A stretch of DNA of 64,000 nt from Atribacter laminatus (lineage in GTDB: Bacteria; Atribacterota; Atribacteria; Atribacterales; Atribacteraceae): positions 186,001-250,000 of the forward strand of contig NZ_CP065383.1 in assembly GCF_015775515.1 (NCBI RefSeq), written 5' to 3'. Positions 8,070-17,426 of this stretch are shown here, one piece after another. The notes under the pieces were generated by a model that saw only the letters and a program-made list of their open reading frames with translations, had not been told where the DNA came from and made no database searches. The translations under genes were made by a program, and so were the position numbers. The first letter of the stretch is position 1, and every line of letters starts with the position of its first letter.

Positions 8070-9023
8070 TTATCTTTTACGCAAGATCGAATGCATAGCA
8101 ATAGATACGATGACAATTAAACCATATATAAGCTGGGTCCAGAATCCGGTCATACCAATTGCAATGATTCCCGCTTCTAAGCATCCTAATATAATTGCAC
8201 CGATAAAGGTGCCAAAAATGGTCCCCACTCCTCCATCAACCGGAGTCCCTCCTAAATATACTGCAGCAATTGTTTTCAAAAGATATCCTTGACCAAGAGT
8301 TGGCCAATAATAAGTTACCTCGAGGCTGGCAAGAACACCTGCAAAAGCAGAAAATAAACCCATTTGGGTAAAAACCATCATTTTTACCCAGTCAACATTA
8401 ACTCCCATTACTCGGGCACTCTCTGGATTGTCACCGGTAAAGTAAACATGGGCACCAAATCGATGACGATTTAAAAAAAACCAAATAAAGAAAGCTATGA
8501 TCACCGTCCAAATCATCTGCGCGGGAACCAAGCCTCCCAATCTTCCAACTAATAATTTATAGACAGCGCTGGTTTTAGCCGGAACCAGTGTTTTTCCTAA
8601 ACCACCGCTGACTACCGCCGTTGCTCCAGCCCAAAAAAACTGGGTACCAATGGTTGTTATCATGGATGGAAGTTTGAGTTTGACAATCAATAAGCCATTC
8701 ATCAACCCGGCACCTAATCCAAAAACCAAAGCCAATAGCAACGCCATACCCGGACTTCCGGTTCGATGGAAGATCACAGTAAATACCCACCCCGCAAAAC
8801 CCATGATCGAAGGAAATGAAAGATCCATCTCACCTGAAATAACGACCAAGGTCAAAGATAATGCCATGATGGCAAAGAAGGGGATGGTTGACATAAAAGA
8901 ATAATAAATATTATAGGATAAAAAGGTTTGAGGGCTTCCTATGGTAAAAAGGATAAAAATCCCAACCAAAACAATAATGACGCTGATTTGAGATTTACTT
9001 TCACTTAGTAGTGCCGAACTCAT
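8070..9023 (-). CDS. Sugar ABC transporter permease (RbsC/FrcC type)
   Basis: This is the membrane subunit of a carbohydrate importer of the BPD_transp_2 family. The 317 aa are almost entirely hydrophobic, with 8-10 membrane segments and the family pattern SGEMDLSFPSIMGFAG near residue 64 and YLGGTPVDGGVGTIFGTF near 256. The ATG at 9023 has GGAGGAG upstream. It is the third gene of a binding protein-ATPase-permease operon, 103 nt after the ATPase gene. The substrate cannot be deduced; ribose/fructose/inositol-type sugars are typical for the family. Confidence 0.9.
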   Translation of the reverse strand: MSSALLSESKSQISVIIVLVGIFILFTIGSPQTFLSYNIYYSFMSTIPFFAIMALSLTLVVISGEMDLSFPSIMGFAGWVFTVIFHRTGSPGMALLLALVFGLGAGLMNGLLIVKLKLPSMITTIGTQFFWAGATAVVSGGLGKTLVPAKTSAVYKLLVGRLGGLVPAQMIWTVIIAFFIWFFLNRHRFGAHVYFTGDNPESARVMGVNVDWVKMMVFTQMGLFSAFAGVLASLEVTYYWPTLGQGYLLKTIAAVYLGGTPVDGGVGTIFGTFIGAIILGCLEAGIIAIGMTGFWTQLIYGLIVIVSIAMHSILRKR

Positions 9024-9126
9024 AATCTCCTCCGTGCTTCCTCTTAAAATGATGCCATAAGACTATTCAAGTCCCAAACCAATTTAATTTTAAGAAAATA
9101 TTCACCTCTAATTTTTTCCGCTAATC

Positions 9127-9954
9127 TTACGGCATTTTGGATTGCATATCATCCTGGGGTTGATCACAAGCAACAGTTGAAGCCTCATTATCACTTAATT
9201 TTCCCGTTCGAGCTACCAGATAAAGTCGGTTAACTAATTCTTCCAAAGATACTTCATCTTTGCGAAATTGCCCAACAACACTACCTCGGTCCAGCACAAC
9301 AATGCGGTCGGCCACCGGATAGACATGATATATATTATGTGTGATAAAAATACATGACTTCCCCCTCATTTTGATATCATCAACAAAACCAAGTACTTTC
9401 TGAGTTTCAGATAAAGAAAGTCCAGTTGTTGGCTCATCAAGGATGATAAGATCGGCTTCGAAGTGAAGAGCTCGAGCTATGGCCACCCCTTGTTTTTCTC
9501 CACCTGACATTGTTCCAACCACTGCATCAGTCGTTAAAGCCGATGAGGTAAAACCCATGTATTCTCTCATAATCCTTTCGGTTTCTTCCTTTTCCCTTTT
9601 TACATCGATAAACCCCCAGCGGGAAGTTATTTCTCTTCCCATAAAAATATTTCTCCAAAGACTGTGCTCTTCACTTAAAGCACGTTCCTGGAAAACGGTT
9701 TCGATGCCAATATCACGGGCTTTCGCTACATTATAATTGACCAGTTTTTCTCCCTTCCAAAAGAGATCACCGGAGTCCGGTTGATGGACTCCGGTGATAA
9801 TCTTGATCAGGGTGGATTTCCCGGCACCATTATCACCCAATAAGCCAACCACTTCATTGGTGTTAATTTCCAGGTTAATCCCCTTCAAGACCTCAACATG
9901 GCCAAACGATTTCTTGATATTGCATAATTTGACCAAAGACTCTTGAGTAGCCAC
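9127..9954 (-). CDS. Sugar ABC transporter ATP-binding protein, single domain
   Basis: This ATPase energises the adjacent permease. It has one ABC domain: Walker A GDNGAGKSTL near residue 37, signature MSGGEKQG near 149, Walker B LIILDEPT near 169 and the switch His in FITHNIY near 200. At 275 aa it is half the size of RbsA-type tandem ATPases (compare the 507-aa protein at 36779), so two copies would be needed. The last 25 residues are a hydrophilic tail. It starts 3 nt after the binding-protein stop codon, so translation is probably coupled. Confidence 0.92.
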   Translation of the reverse strand: MATQESLVKLCNIKKSFGHVEVLKGINLEINTNEVVGLLGDNGAGKSTLIKIITGVHQPDSGDLFWKGEKLVNYNVAKARDIGIETVFQERALSEEHSLWRNIFMGREITSRWGFIDVKREKEETERIMREYMGFTSSALTTDAVVGTMSGGEKQGVAIARALHFEADLIILDEPTTGLSLSETQKVLGFVDDIKMRGKSCIFITHNIYHVYPVADRIVVLDRGSVVGQFRKDEVSLEELVNRLYLVARTGKLSDNEASTVACDQPQDDMQSKMP

Positions 9955-9957
9955 TAA

Positions 9958-10944
9958 TTATCGAATCCCTTCTTCAGCCAGCTTTGCAACAGCTTCGACA
10001 TTGTCAGCATCTATAAATCCGGAACCGGTATCGATATGCAGCCCGGAAAAACCATATTTTTTAGTTAAGCAAATCTGGAGTATTGGCAGATATCCTTGGA
10101 GATAAGGTTGCTGGTCAAGGATCAAATCGCAAAAACCATTTCGAATCGCCTCAACCGTAGCTGCGGTCAAGTCAAACCCAATCCCGATCACATCATCTGG
10201 ACCCTTGCCAGCTCCCTTTAAATAGGTTTCCAAAGTAGCGGTGAGTCCACCGTGATCAGTCACGATAATTTTGCAATCTGGATGAGAAGAGAGATAACCA
10301 CTAACTATTGGGGTTCCCAATGGAGCATCAGCGTTCACTTCAGGAGATATCTCGATATAGTCGACGACTAATTTGGCTTCTTCAAATGCATCGATTACGC
10401 CTTTGGTTCTAAGACCACGAGTTTCTTGGGAAAGTAATCCCCAAACCATGGCCCGATCCCCTTCCTTAAGTCCAAACTTTTCAATCGCTTTTTGACCTAA
10501 GGCAAGACCAGAAGCATAGAGTTCCTGACCAACATATCCAAAACCTCTATCTTTATATTTCCCCTCAGCTATTGGCAAAGCAGTGTTTTGCGAAGTAACG
10601 ATAATGCCTGCGGCGACTGCTTCATCAATAAGCGGATCCAGGGCATCATCTCCAGGGTGTCCCATGATTGCTATTCCATCGGGTTTGGCAGCAATTGCAT
10701 CTTTAAACTGTGCGACCATCCGGTCTGGTTGCCACTGGGAAAATACATATTCAACCGTGCAACCAAAGTCCTCTTCAGCCGCTTTAGCGCCTCGATATAC
10801 TACCGAAGCAAAGGGATCTCCTTCTGATCCACCTGGGAAAAAACGAATCCGTATTCCTTCAAAATGTTTCCCCTGAGCCGATGCTGCTCCAACCAGGGTT
10901 AAAACTAAAGACAAAACCAGCACAAGAACTAAAAATTTCTTCAT
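9958..10944 (-). CDS. Periplasmic sugar-binding protein of the ABC importer
   Basis: The N-terminus is a clear signal peptide (MKKFLVLVLVLSLVLTLVGA, cleavage probably after ASA). The 328 aa are a type I periplasmic-binding fold of the ribose-binding/LacI-like group: two alternating lobes with motifs such as KPDGIAIMGHPGDDAL and DDVIGIGFDLTAATVEAI. It captures the sugar for the ATPase and permease encoded downstream. The ATG at 10944 follows AGGAGG. It is the first gene of the operon, and a promoter is visible at 11052-11081. Confidence 0.92.
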   Translation of the reverse strand: MKKFLVLVLVLSLVLTLVGAASAQGKHFEGIRIRFFPGGSEGDPFASVVYRGAKAAEEDFGCTVEYVFSQWQPDRMVAQFKDAIAAKPDGIAIMGHPGDDALDPLIDEAVAAGIIVTSQNTALPIAEGKYKDRGFGYVGQELYASGLALGQKAIEKFGLKEGDRAMVWGLLSQETRGLRTKGVIDAFEEAKLVVDYIEISPEVNADAPLGTPIVSGYLSSHPDCKIIVTDHGGLTATLETYLKGAGKGPDDVIGIGFDLTAATVEAIRNGFCDLILDQQPYLQGYLPILQICLTKKYGFSGLHIDTGSGFIDADNVEAVAKLAEEGIR

Positions 10945-11051
10945 ACTTAAACCTCCTTAATTGTTTATGAAATATTCTTTCTATTCCCCTTCTTAAATAT
11001 TTTTTACCAACTTGACCTCCCCTCAAGTGTTATTTTTTCATTTATAAGTTT

Positions 11052-11081
11052 ATTCTACCCCAAAAAGTATCATTTTTTCAA
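11052..11081 (-). promoter_or_regulatory. Probable promoter of the ABC operon
   Basis: On the minus strand, TTGAAA (11076-11081), an 18-nt spacer and TAGAAT (11052-11057) lie about 110 nt before the binding-protein start. It is a reasonable sigma-70 match found by eye only. Confidence 0.5.
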
Positions 11082-11089
11082 CATATATC

Positions 11090-11368
11090 AGCAAAGAACT
11101 GGAAGTTTAACAAAGCCTTTCTGTACCTTGCGTTTCAATGGTTACTTGTTATTCGTCAGCTTTTTACGTGTATGACATCCGGGCTACTTGGTAGCATTGA
11201 ATGAGAATGATAATAGCTATGGCTGTTTAAAACCATCGCTGCGAGGGGTGTGGCGTCGTGGCTCTCTCATCCATCCGCTCTGTCTTTCTGATGAGTTCGG
11301 CATTATTAACCGGATGACGCCTTACTATAATTCCTTCTCCTTTAAGAGAAGAAGGCCGTACTCTCCCC
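11090..11368. other. Intergenic region with decayed repeat modules
   Basis: Between the ABC promoter and the URO-D gene I see a degenerate HR2-like stretch (GCTGCGAGGGGTGTGGCGTCGTGGC near 11240-11265, arms decayed) and an HR3-like hairpin (CCTTCTCCTTTAAGAGAAG near 11332-11351) just after the stop codon of the minus-strand URO-D gene. The hairpin could serve as its 3' end. No credible gene is present; a 64-codon open frame here reads through the repeats. Confidence 0.4.
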
Positions 11369-12463
11369 TCACTCCGTCTTAATCGGATAATTGCCGTGAG
11401 ATTGAACTGTTTCCAAAAAGGTTAAAAAGTTCTCAATCGGGGTATCCAGTTGAATATGATGAGTTGGAGATAGGATTAAACCTCCTCCTGGAGCGACGTT
11501 TTGAATCCGAGAAAGAGTTTCTTGGCGAACATCCTCGACTGATCCAAATGGAAGGGTATACTGTTCATCAATAGTTCCCCAAAATGATAAGTTTTTACCA
11601 TACCGCTTTTTGAGATAAACTGGATCCATTGCTGCGGGTTGAATTGGATTGAGAACATCAATCCCAATTTCGATTAATTCATCGATAATCGGATATATAT
11701 TCCCATCGCTATGGTAAGCAATCTTCAGGTTTGGATTAATAGCTTTCAGTTCTTGACAAAATGCAGCCATTCGAGGCTTGAGATACTTTCTCCACATCTC
11801 AGGGGATATCATCATCCCTTTCTGAGTTCCTACATCATCACCAATCCAAATACCATCTGCTCCCATCTTGGTTAAGTTACTGGCAGCAACAAGATGATAA
11901 TGAAAGGGAATGTCAAGGATGCAGTTGGCTTTTTCTTCATCATAAACCATATCCATTAATAAACGGTTTAAACCTCGAAGATACCATGCCCCCTCAAATA
12001 TTGTACAAACTGTTACTCCAAGGATGTAATAATCCTTCCCATACTGCTCAATAATTTTACTAAAAGGGGCATAAAGATCTTTCCGATTTGGATCTGGAGG
12101 CTGGTAATTGTTTAATCGATCTTCATCGGCAAGAGGATTCTCGGCTATTTCAGTATATCGACCAACCCCAAACCTGGTATCATACTCGGCTTGCTTCCAC
12201 TTAATACCCCAATCACAGGTATATTCATCTTCATTGGAAGCATAATAGGAATTGGCAATTCCAACTGAATACTGAATGATATCAAGATGAAAATGCTCTT
12301 CTAAATCATGGGTTTCTCCTCCATGGGGATTGACCAGATGCATAGGGAAATTCAGTTGTTTTCTCAATCGTTCAACAAATTCAGGGACAAAACTGGCAGT
12401 AACCGGAACTCGATCTGGTTCTTGATGTGATAATGCTGTTTTAACTCTTTCTTTGCTATTCAA
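11369..12463 (-). CDS. Uroporphyrinogen decarboxylase-family protein (non-heme paralog)
   Basis: The 364 aa fold as the URO-D TIM barrel, starting with the family-typical MNSKERVKTALSHQEPDRVP. Inner features include GIWIGDDVGTQKGMMISPEMW near residue 202 and YHSDGNIYPIIDELIEIGIDVLNPIQP near 251, which match the branch related to corrinoid methyltransferases (MtaA/CmuA-like) rather than heme synthesis. The window has no other heme gene. It lies upstream of, and on the same strand as, a sugar ABC operon, and a second URO-D-superfamily gene (43843) ends another sugar ABC operon. That suggests a role with imported metabolites. The substrate is unknown. Confidence 0.82.
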   Translation of the reverse strand: MNSKERVKTALSHQEPDRVPVTASFVPEFVERLRKQLNFPMHLVNPHGGETHDLEEHFHLDIIQYSVGIANSYYASNEDEYTCDWGIKWKQAEYDTRFGVGRYTEIAENPLADEDRLNNYQPPDPNRKDLYAPFSKIIEQYGKDYYILGVTVCTIFEGAWYLRGLNRLLMDMVYDEEKANCILDIPFHYHLVAASNLTKMGADGIWIGDDVGTQKGMMISPEMWRKYLKPRMAAFCQELKAINPNLKIAYHSDGNIYPIIDELIEIGIDVLNPIQPAAMDPVYLKKRYGKNLSFWGTIDEQYTLPFGSVEDVRQETLSRIQNVAPGGGLILSPTHHIQLDTPIENFLTFLETVQSHGNYPIKTE

Positions 12464-12583
12464 AAATGAACACCAACCCCTCTATATAAATTTTAGAAAG
12501 CTTATCTCTCAATAAATGCCTCTACTCATTTTAGAATATTCTCTCACAAATCCAGAAACATTCAAATATGAGTAAAGATTCCT

Positions 12584-12830
12584 GTCTATCCTGAAAATAC
12601 CATCTTATAAATTCCCCCATTGAGGGGGGATAAAGGGGGGTGTGCCTTTAATCGGTCATCCTGAGCCCTCGCTTTTTGAGGGCGTGAGGATCTCATCTTT
12701 TAATTTTTTTCTTCATAAATACTTTAAATGATGAGATTCTTACGTCGTCCGGCAAAAACACCGGACTCCTCAGAATGACTAAGTGGATGGTAGAGATTGC
12801 CACGTCGCACAAGACGCTCCTCGCAATGAC
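12584..12830. repeat. 247-bp dispersed repeat, copy A (HR1-HR1-HR2)
   Basis: Nearly identical to 59131-59377. It contains an HR4-like G/C tract (CCCCCATTGAGGGGGG), HR1 with inner stem GCCCTC 12665-12670 / GAGGGC 12678-12683, a second HR1 with GTCCGG 12747-12752 / CCGGAC 12761-12766, and an HR2 ending in CGCAATGAC. It lies between convergently and divergently placed genes and has no coding signal. Confidence 0.8.
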
Positions 12831-12839
12831 CGAGCAGGA

Positions 12840-13310
12840 AAAAAAACTCAAATCCCCCTAACCCCCTTTGCTAAAGGGGGAAACGATTCCTGGGAAGGCA
12901 TTTTCATCCTCATCTGGTGCTGCAAAGCAGCATGAAGGTCTATCCTAAAAATATAGGAATGAGTAAAAAGGAATCAAACAAAAAAGAAAAAGGCACACCC
13001 CCCTGAATCCCCCCTCAATGGGGGAATGAATTCAATAATTATAAAAGATGAGATTCTCACGTCATCCGGCAAAAACACCGGACTCCTCAGAATGACTGAG
13101 TGGGTGGATGAAATTGCCACGTCGTCCAACCAAAAATCGTTTGGACTCTTCGCAATGACGGTTTTATATAGGTATTTTCACCATCATCCTCACCTTCTCT
13201 AATCAAGGGAGAAGGAATTAAAAAAGCCGCCCTTTCGGCTTTTATCGCGCCCGATTAATAGAGCGACATGCCATGGCATGTCGAATCTTGGTTTTCGTCC
13301 TCATCTTACA
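12840..13310. repeat. Array of HR1-HR5 palindromic modules
   Basis: After copy A come HR4 (CCCCCTAACCCCCTTTGCTAAAGGGGG near 12854-12880), an inverted HR4-like tract near 12999-13025, HR1 with CCGG inner arms near 13047-13096, HR2 with inner stem GTCCAA 13124-13129 / TTGGAC 13141-13146, an HR3 remnant near 13190, and HR5 (GACATGCCATGGCATGTC, about 13265-13282). The rest of the gap to the next gene holds only weak promoter-like sequence. Confidence 0.7.
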
Positions 13311-13504
13311 TAGGGGAAAGGAATGGATAGGACTCTGATCGTACAAAATATTAATTTTTTACCCCTTTCACCGAGTTCAATTTTATGAAAAAAAAGGATA
13401 TACTACCGTTTGTATGCTTTTAACTGTCAACAAATAATACGCAAAATATTTTATAAAAGAAAATAAATAACTTAATCTTGAAGTGATATTCAAAGGAGAG
13501 TCTT

Positions 13505-14428
13505 TTGAAAGTAAATCGAGCACTGATAGCTGATCTTTCCTTGGCAGGAGTTTGCCTTGTCTGGGGAGGAACTTTTGTCATGATGAAAAACTTATTAGGC
13601 AGAGAAGCCCCGTTGAATGTTCTCTTTTGGCGATTTGCCATTGCCACTTTATTTTTGCTACTCATACTTCCAAAAAGAATACCAGATAAAAAAACCTTTA
13701 AATACGGCCTAATATTAGGAGTCGCTCTCTTTGGTGGTTATCTTTCTCAAACCTTTGGCTTAGTTTACACAACACCAGCCCGTTCAGCTTTTATCACCGG
13801 ATTATCGGTTATTTTAGTCCCCTTTTTTTCTTTCATATTCCTACGAACCAAGCTGAAAAAAGAAACTATGATTGGAGTGGCTATGGCTCTGGTTGGATTA
13901 GCTTTTCTGACCTATAATCCTACCGAATTTTTAAAAGGGCAAATTTTTGGAGATTTATTAACCTTGGTTGGTGCCGCAGCTTATGGATTGCAGATCGTAT
14001 TAGTTGAAAAGTTTTCCCAAAAAAGCCAAGCTCTTCCTTTAGTAATTATTGAAATGGGTACAGTGGCCTTTTTGAGCCTTTTATTAGCAATTCCTTTTCG
14101 ATCTCTCCATTTTCCGGCTCAATGGACCGATATCGGCCAGTTTGTTTTTTTAGGGATTGCCGCAACTGGTTTGGCTTTCGCCATCCAAAAAGTAGCGCAA
14201 AAACACACTACCGCTATACACGTGGGAATCATTTTTGTTTTAGAACCGGTTTTTGCTGCAGTAGTTTCTTACTTTCTTTGGCAAGAGAAATTTACACCCC
14301 GCACTATAGCGGGGTGCTTCTTTATCGTTGCCGGGATTCTTTTTGCTGAAATATCACCCCGGCTTTTTAATCATTCACCGGATTCTGAATCAACAATTTT
14401 TAAATCAAATTCCAAGCCTTCAACATAG
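13505..14428 (+). CDS. DMT-superfamily (EamA) membrane transporter
   Basis: The TTG at 13505 has AAAGGAGAG immediately upstream. The 307 aa contain about ten membrane segments arranged as two EamA repeats (about residues 8-140 and 150-285). Typical signatures are WGGTFVMMKNLLG, TTPARSAFITGLSVILVPF and FVLEPVFAAVVSYFLWQE. Family members export small metabolites or amino acids; the substrate here is unknown. The last 58 nt are overlapped on the opposite strand by a small gene at 14371-14520. Confidence 0.88.
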   Translation: MKVNRALIADLSLAGVCLVWGGTFVMMKNLLGREAPLNVLFWRFAIATLFLLLILPKRIPDKKTFKYGLILGVALFGGYLSQTFGLVYTTPARSAFITGLSVILVPFFSFIFLRTKLKKETMIGVAMALVGLAFLTYNPTEFLKGQIFGDLLTLVGAAAYGLQIVLVEKFSQKSQALPLVIIEMGTVAFLSLLLAIPFRSLHFPAQWTDIGQFVFLGIAATGLAFAIQKVAQKHTTAIHVGIIFVLEPVFAAVVSYFLWQEKFTPRTIAGCFFIVAGILFAEISPRLFNHSPDSESTIFKSNSKPST

Positions 14429-14520
14429 AGAAGATCAATAATTTTTTGAAGTAATCCCTGCTCTTCAGCTCGGCTCATAGGAGTCCCTTTTCTTCTAAAG
14501 TTAGTTAAAACAATTTTCAT
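14371..14520 (-). CDS. Small protein of 49 aa, unknown function
   Basis: This short frame has strong translation signals. Its ATG at 14520 is preceded by AGGAGG about 7 nt upstream, within the 36-nt gap after the aminotransferase stop on the same strand. The predicted peptide begins MKIVLTNFRRKGTPMSRAEE and ends DLKIVDSESGE. It is charged, has no membrane segment, and probably forms one or two helices with a short strand. It looks like the second gene of an aminotransferase operon and overlaps the transporter 3' end antisense by 58 nt. I do not recognise it. Confidence 0.55.
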   Translation of the reverse strand: MKIVLTNFRRKGTPMSRAEEQGLLQKIIDLLYVEGLEFDLKIVDSESGE

Positions 14521-14556
14521 TTTATCGTCCTCCTGTTCCGGTCATGAGATCCGGTT

Positions 14557-15768
14557 TTATGCTTTTAATCGCTTTAAGGCAAGTTCAACTCGATCCATGG
14601 CTTCAGAAATATTTTCCATTGAATTTGAGAAAGAAATTCTTAAATAACCTTCACCCTGTTCACCAAAACAAGTTCCGGGGAGAAGCGCAACCCCAGCTTC
14701 TTGCAAAAGATAGGCAGCCATCTCTCGGGATGTTAATCCAAAAGATTTAATGTTGGGAAAATAATAAAAAGCACCATTTGGTTTGACGATTTGAACCCCT
14801 TCAATTTTGCTCATCCGATCAAATAAAAAGTCTCTTCTTCGACGAAATTCGTTGGACATATTCTGAACCGAGTCTCTCTCGAATAAAAGAGCTTCAGCTC
14901 CTGCCATCTGAGTAAAAGTACAGGTACATGAGTTGGAGTTGGTTACTAATAAAGTTAAATATCCGGCTAATTCCCGAGGAAGAACTGCATAACCCAACCT
15001 CCAACCGGTCATGGCAAAGGTTTTAGAAAAAGCATCGAGCAATACTGTTCTCTCTTTCATGCCTGGATATTGGAGTATGCTTACATGATCTCCATCATAA
15101 ACTATTTCGCTATATACTTCATCAGTAAATACCATTAAGTCCTCTTCGATTGCAACTTGCGCTATTGCTTCTAAGTCTTCGGCCAATAATCTCGAACCAG
15201 TCGGATTATGAGGAGAATTTAAAACCAACATCTTGGTTTTCGAAGTTATCAAACTTTTTAGTTCATTGGTGTCCACCCGAAATCCATTCTCTTCTAAAAG
15301 AGGAAGTGGCACTGCTTTTGCTCCGGCAAAATCAATAATTGACCGATAAGCTGGAAACCCAGGATTAGGATATATCACCTCATCACCTGGCTGAAGAAGC
15401 ATAAGAAAAGTTAAAAATATGACTGGTTTGGCTCCTGGGGTGATAACAACTTCCTCCGAATCAACGTTTACTCCCCGGGTTCTTTTCATGTAAGTTGTAA
15501 CTGCTTCTTTTAAGTCGTTTAATCCAGAAGAAGGTACATAGTGGGTATGCCCAGTCTGGATAGCTTGAATTGCTTTATTTTTAACTCTTTCAGGAGTCTC
15601 AAAATCTGGTTCTCCGATTTCAAGATGAATAATATTTTTACCTAACTTCTCCAATTTTTGTGCTTGAGCTAAAACTTCAAAGGCACCTTCACCACTCAAG
15701 TGGTATACTCTGTCGGCAATAAAGTCATTCAGTTTGGCAAATTTTTTTACTTTCTCAATGGATTTCAT
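14557..15768 (-). CDS. Class I/II pyridoxal-phosphate aminotransferase (AspC-like)
   Basis: A fold-type I aminotransferase of about 403 aa, probably moving amino groups between aspartate or another amino acid and 2-oxoglutarate. I take the ATG at 15768, which has AGGTGAG upstream; an in-frame TTG at 15822 would add 18 residues. Visible motifs are IGEPDFETP, YVPSSGLNDLKEA, NSPHNPTGS, DEVYSEIVYDG, the PLP lysine in DAFSKTFAMTGWRLGY, and the C-terminal carboxylate-binding Arg in GEGYLRISFSNS. Substrate specificity (Asp, Ala or aromatic) cannot be decided. It is followed by the 49-aa gene. Confidence 0.9.
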   Translation of the reverse strand: MKSIEKVKKFAKLNDFIADRVYHLSGEGAFEVLAQAQKLEKLGKNIIHLEIGEPDFETPERVKNKAIQAIQTGHTHYVPSSGLNDLKEAVTTYMKRTRGVNVDSEEVVITPGAKPVIFLTFLMLLQPGDEVIYPNPGFPAYRSIIDFAGAKAVPLPLLEENGFRVDTNELKSLITSKTKMLVLNSPHNPTGSRLLAEDLEAIAQVAIEEDLMVFTDEVYSEIVYDGDHVSILQYPGMKERTVLLDAFSKTFAMTGWRLGYAVLPRELAGYLTLLVTNSNSCTCTFTQMAGAEALLFERDSVQNMSNEFRRRRDFLFDRMSKIEGVQIVKPNGAFYYFPNIKSFGLTSREMAAYLLQEAGVALLPGTCFGEQGEGYLRISFSNSMENISEAMDRVELALKRLKA

Positions 15769-16055
15769 GGTCTCACCTACCTTATTTGGTAATACTCTAA
15801 CCACCGAACCGTCTTTTTGCAATACCTCAGTATTGAAATAAATAATAAACGGAATTACTCATTATATCATGAGAGCTCATTTTGCTAATATTACCCTCTC
15901 ATTTCTTGAAGCTGATTTTGATGGGTAAATCCTTATGCCGTTTGGTAATAAACAGATAAGGATAAAATACAAATTTAGAAACGAATCGAATCCCGCATCC
16001 CCCCCCAGGAGAGAGGAAAGAAAAAAGCGAGAACTCTCTCGCCTGGAGAAAAAAA

Positions 16056-17426
16056 TTAACTTGAAGGTTCGATCAGTGCTACCGCTTCGTAATGAGGTGT
16101 TTGAGGAAAAAGATCGATCCAGGTTATTTTTTTCAACATGAAATTATCTTCAGCAAATACCGCTAAATCACGAGCTAACGATGTGGTATTGCAAGAAACA
16201 TAAACAATTTTTTCGGGATGAGCTGCGACTAAAGTTTTGATAACTTTTGGCGTCAAACCAGCTCGAGGAGGATCAACTATTCCTTTCTTAAGAGAACTTC
16301 CAATAACATCCAACAAAACCTTTTCAACTCTCCCACAAATAGCTTTATAAGAAGAAATCGAGTTTAGCGTCGCATTGAATCGAGCATCTTCAACAGCCTG
16401 GGGATTTTCTTCAATTCCAGTAATCCTGTTCCCCTGGCGTGACAGATACAATCCAATACTCCCATTCCCTGAATAAAGATCAAAAAGAGACTCTCCTGGT
16501 TGAAGATCAGTATAATTCTCAATAATTGGAAAAAGCAGCTCGCCGACATGAATATTAACCTGAAAAAAACTATCAATGGAGACTTTATACTGGGTTGAGC
16601 CAATGGTCTCGATATAGTATTCTGAGCCATATAATAGAATTTTCTCTTCAAATAGGAGGGCATTGGCTGGAGAATCATTAACAATATGTACCAAACCGGA
16701 GACACTGGGAAAATTATGGACCAAATCCTGAACCAGCCTATCCTCCTCGGGAAGTTTCCCACTTACTGTTGAAAGACCGATTAAATATTGGTCAAGGCTG
16801 CGGTTATAACGTATTAACAGATTTCTTAAAAAACCATCTTTGCGAACCGGATCATACCCTTTTAAGTTATTACGGTTCCCATAAGATCGAAAAAAATCTA
16901 ATAACCCAGCAATCACCTTTTCATTCATCAAATAACAGGTTTGTAAATCAATAAGATCCCAGTATTTTCCCTTGGGTCTCAACCCGCAAATCAGTTTCCC
17001 ATCTTGGGTACCAAAGTTAAATTCCATTTTGTTTCGATAGCCAAGGTGTTGAACTGATGGAATAAACCCTTCATAGTCTACTAGTGAAAGATTGACTTTC
17101 CCAATTCGTTCGATGGCATTGAGGGCATTTTTCTCTTTTATTGATACTTGCTCAGCATAATCCGCAAATTGAAGACTACAGCCACCACAACCCATTTGAA
17201 AATGAGGACAAACTGGCTCGATTCGCATCGGGGATTTTTCAATGAATTCACTGAGTTCTCCTTGCAGAAAATTTCTTTTGACTTTTCGAACTCCAACTCG
17301 ACATTTTTCTCCAGGAAGAACCCCAGGTACAAATACCACCCAGTTTTGATGACGCATCACTCCAGTACAATCGGGAAGAGCAAAGGTCTCAACCGTTCCT
17401 TCGATAACATCACCTTTCTTCAGCAT
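16056..17426 (-). CDS. rlmD: 23S rRNA (uracil-5-)-methyltransferase, RumA/RlmD type
   Basis: This enzyme makes m5U in 23S rRNA using SAM and a catalytic cysteine; which uridine is modified cannot be told here. Domains: an N-terminal TRAM (residues 1-60), an iron-sulfur cluster site CPHFQMGCGGC (Cys 73, 80, 83; the fourth probably in LQTCYL), and a C-terminal Rossmann methyltransferase with LFDLYSGNGSIGLYL, IVDPPRAGL and the catalytic Cys in VYVSCNTTSLARDL. It has 456 aa. The start lies inside the end of rlmB (7-nt overlap), so the two rRNA methyltransferases form an operon. Confidence 0.92.
   Translation of the reverse strand: MLKKGDVIEGTVETFALPDCTGVMRHQNWVVFVPGVLPGEKCRVGVRKVKRNFLQGELSEFIEKSPMRIEPVCPHFQMGCGGCSLQFADYAEQVSIKEKNALNAIERIGKVNLSLVDYEGFIPSVQHLGYRNKMEFNFGTQDGKLICGLRPKGKYWDLIDLQTCYLMNEKVIAGLLDFFRSYGNRNNLKGYDPVRKDGFLRNLLIRYNRSLDQYLIGLSTVSGKLPEEDRLVQDLVHNFPSVSGLVHIVNDSPANALLFEEKILLYGSEYYIETIGSTQYKVSIDSFFQVNIHVGELLFPIIENYTDLQPGESLFDLYSGNGSIGLYLSRQGNRITGIEENPQAVEDARFNATLNSISSYKAICGRVEKVLLDVIGSSLKKGIVDPPRAGLTPKVIKTLVAAHPEKIVYVSCNTTSLARDLAVFAEDNFMLKKITWIDLFPQTPHYEAVALIEPSS

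Noticed and set aside
11188-11382. 64-codon plus-strand frame
   Set aside because: No ribosome site, composed of decayed repeats, and overlaps the end of a clear gene on the other strand.
12584-13310. CRISPR array
   Set aside because: Repeats are palindromic modules of different kinds without regular unique spacers, and no cas gene is in the window.
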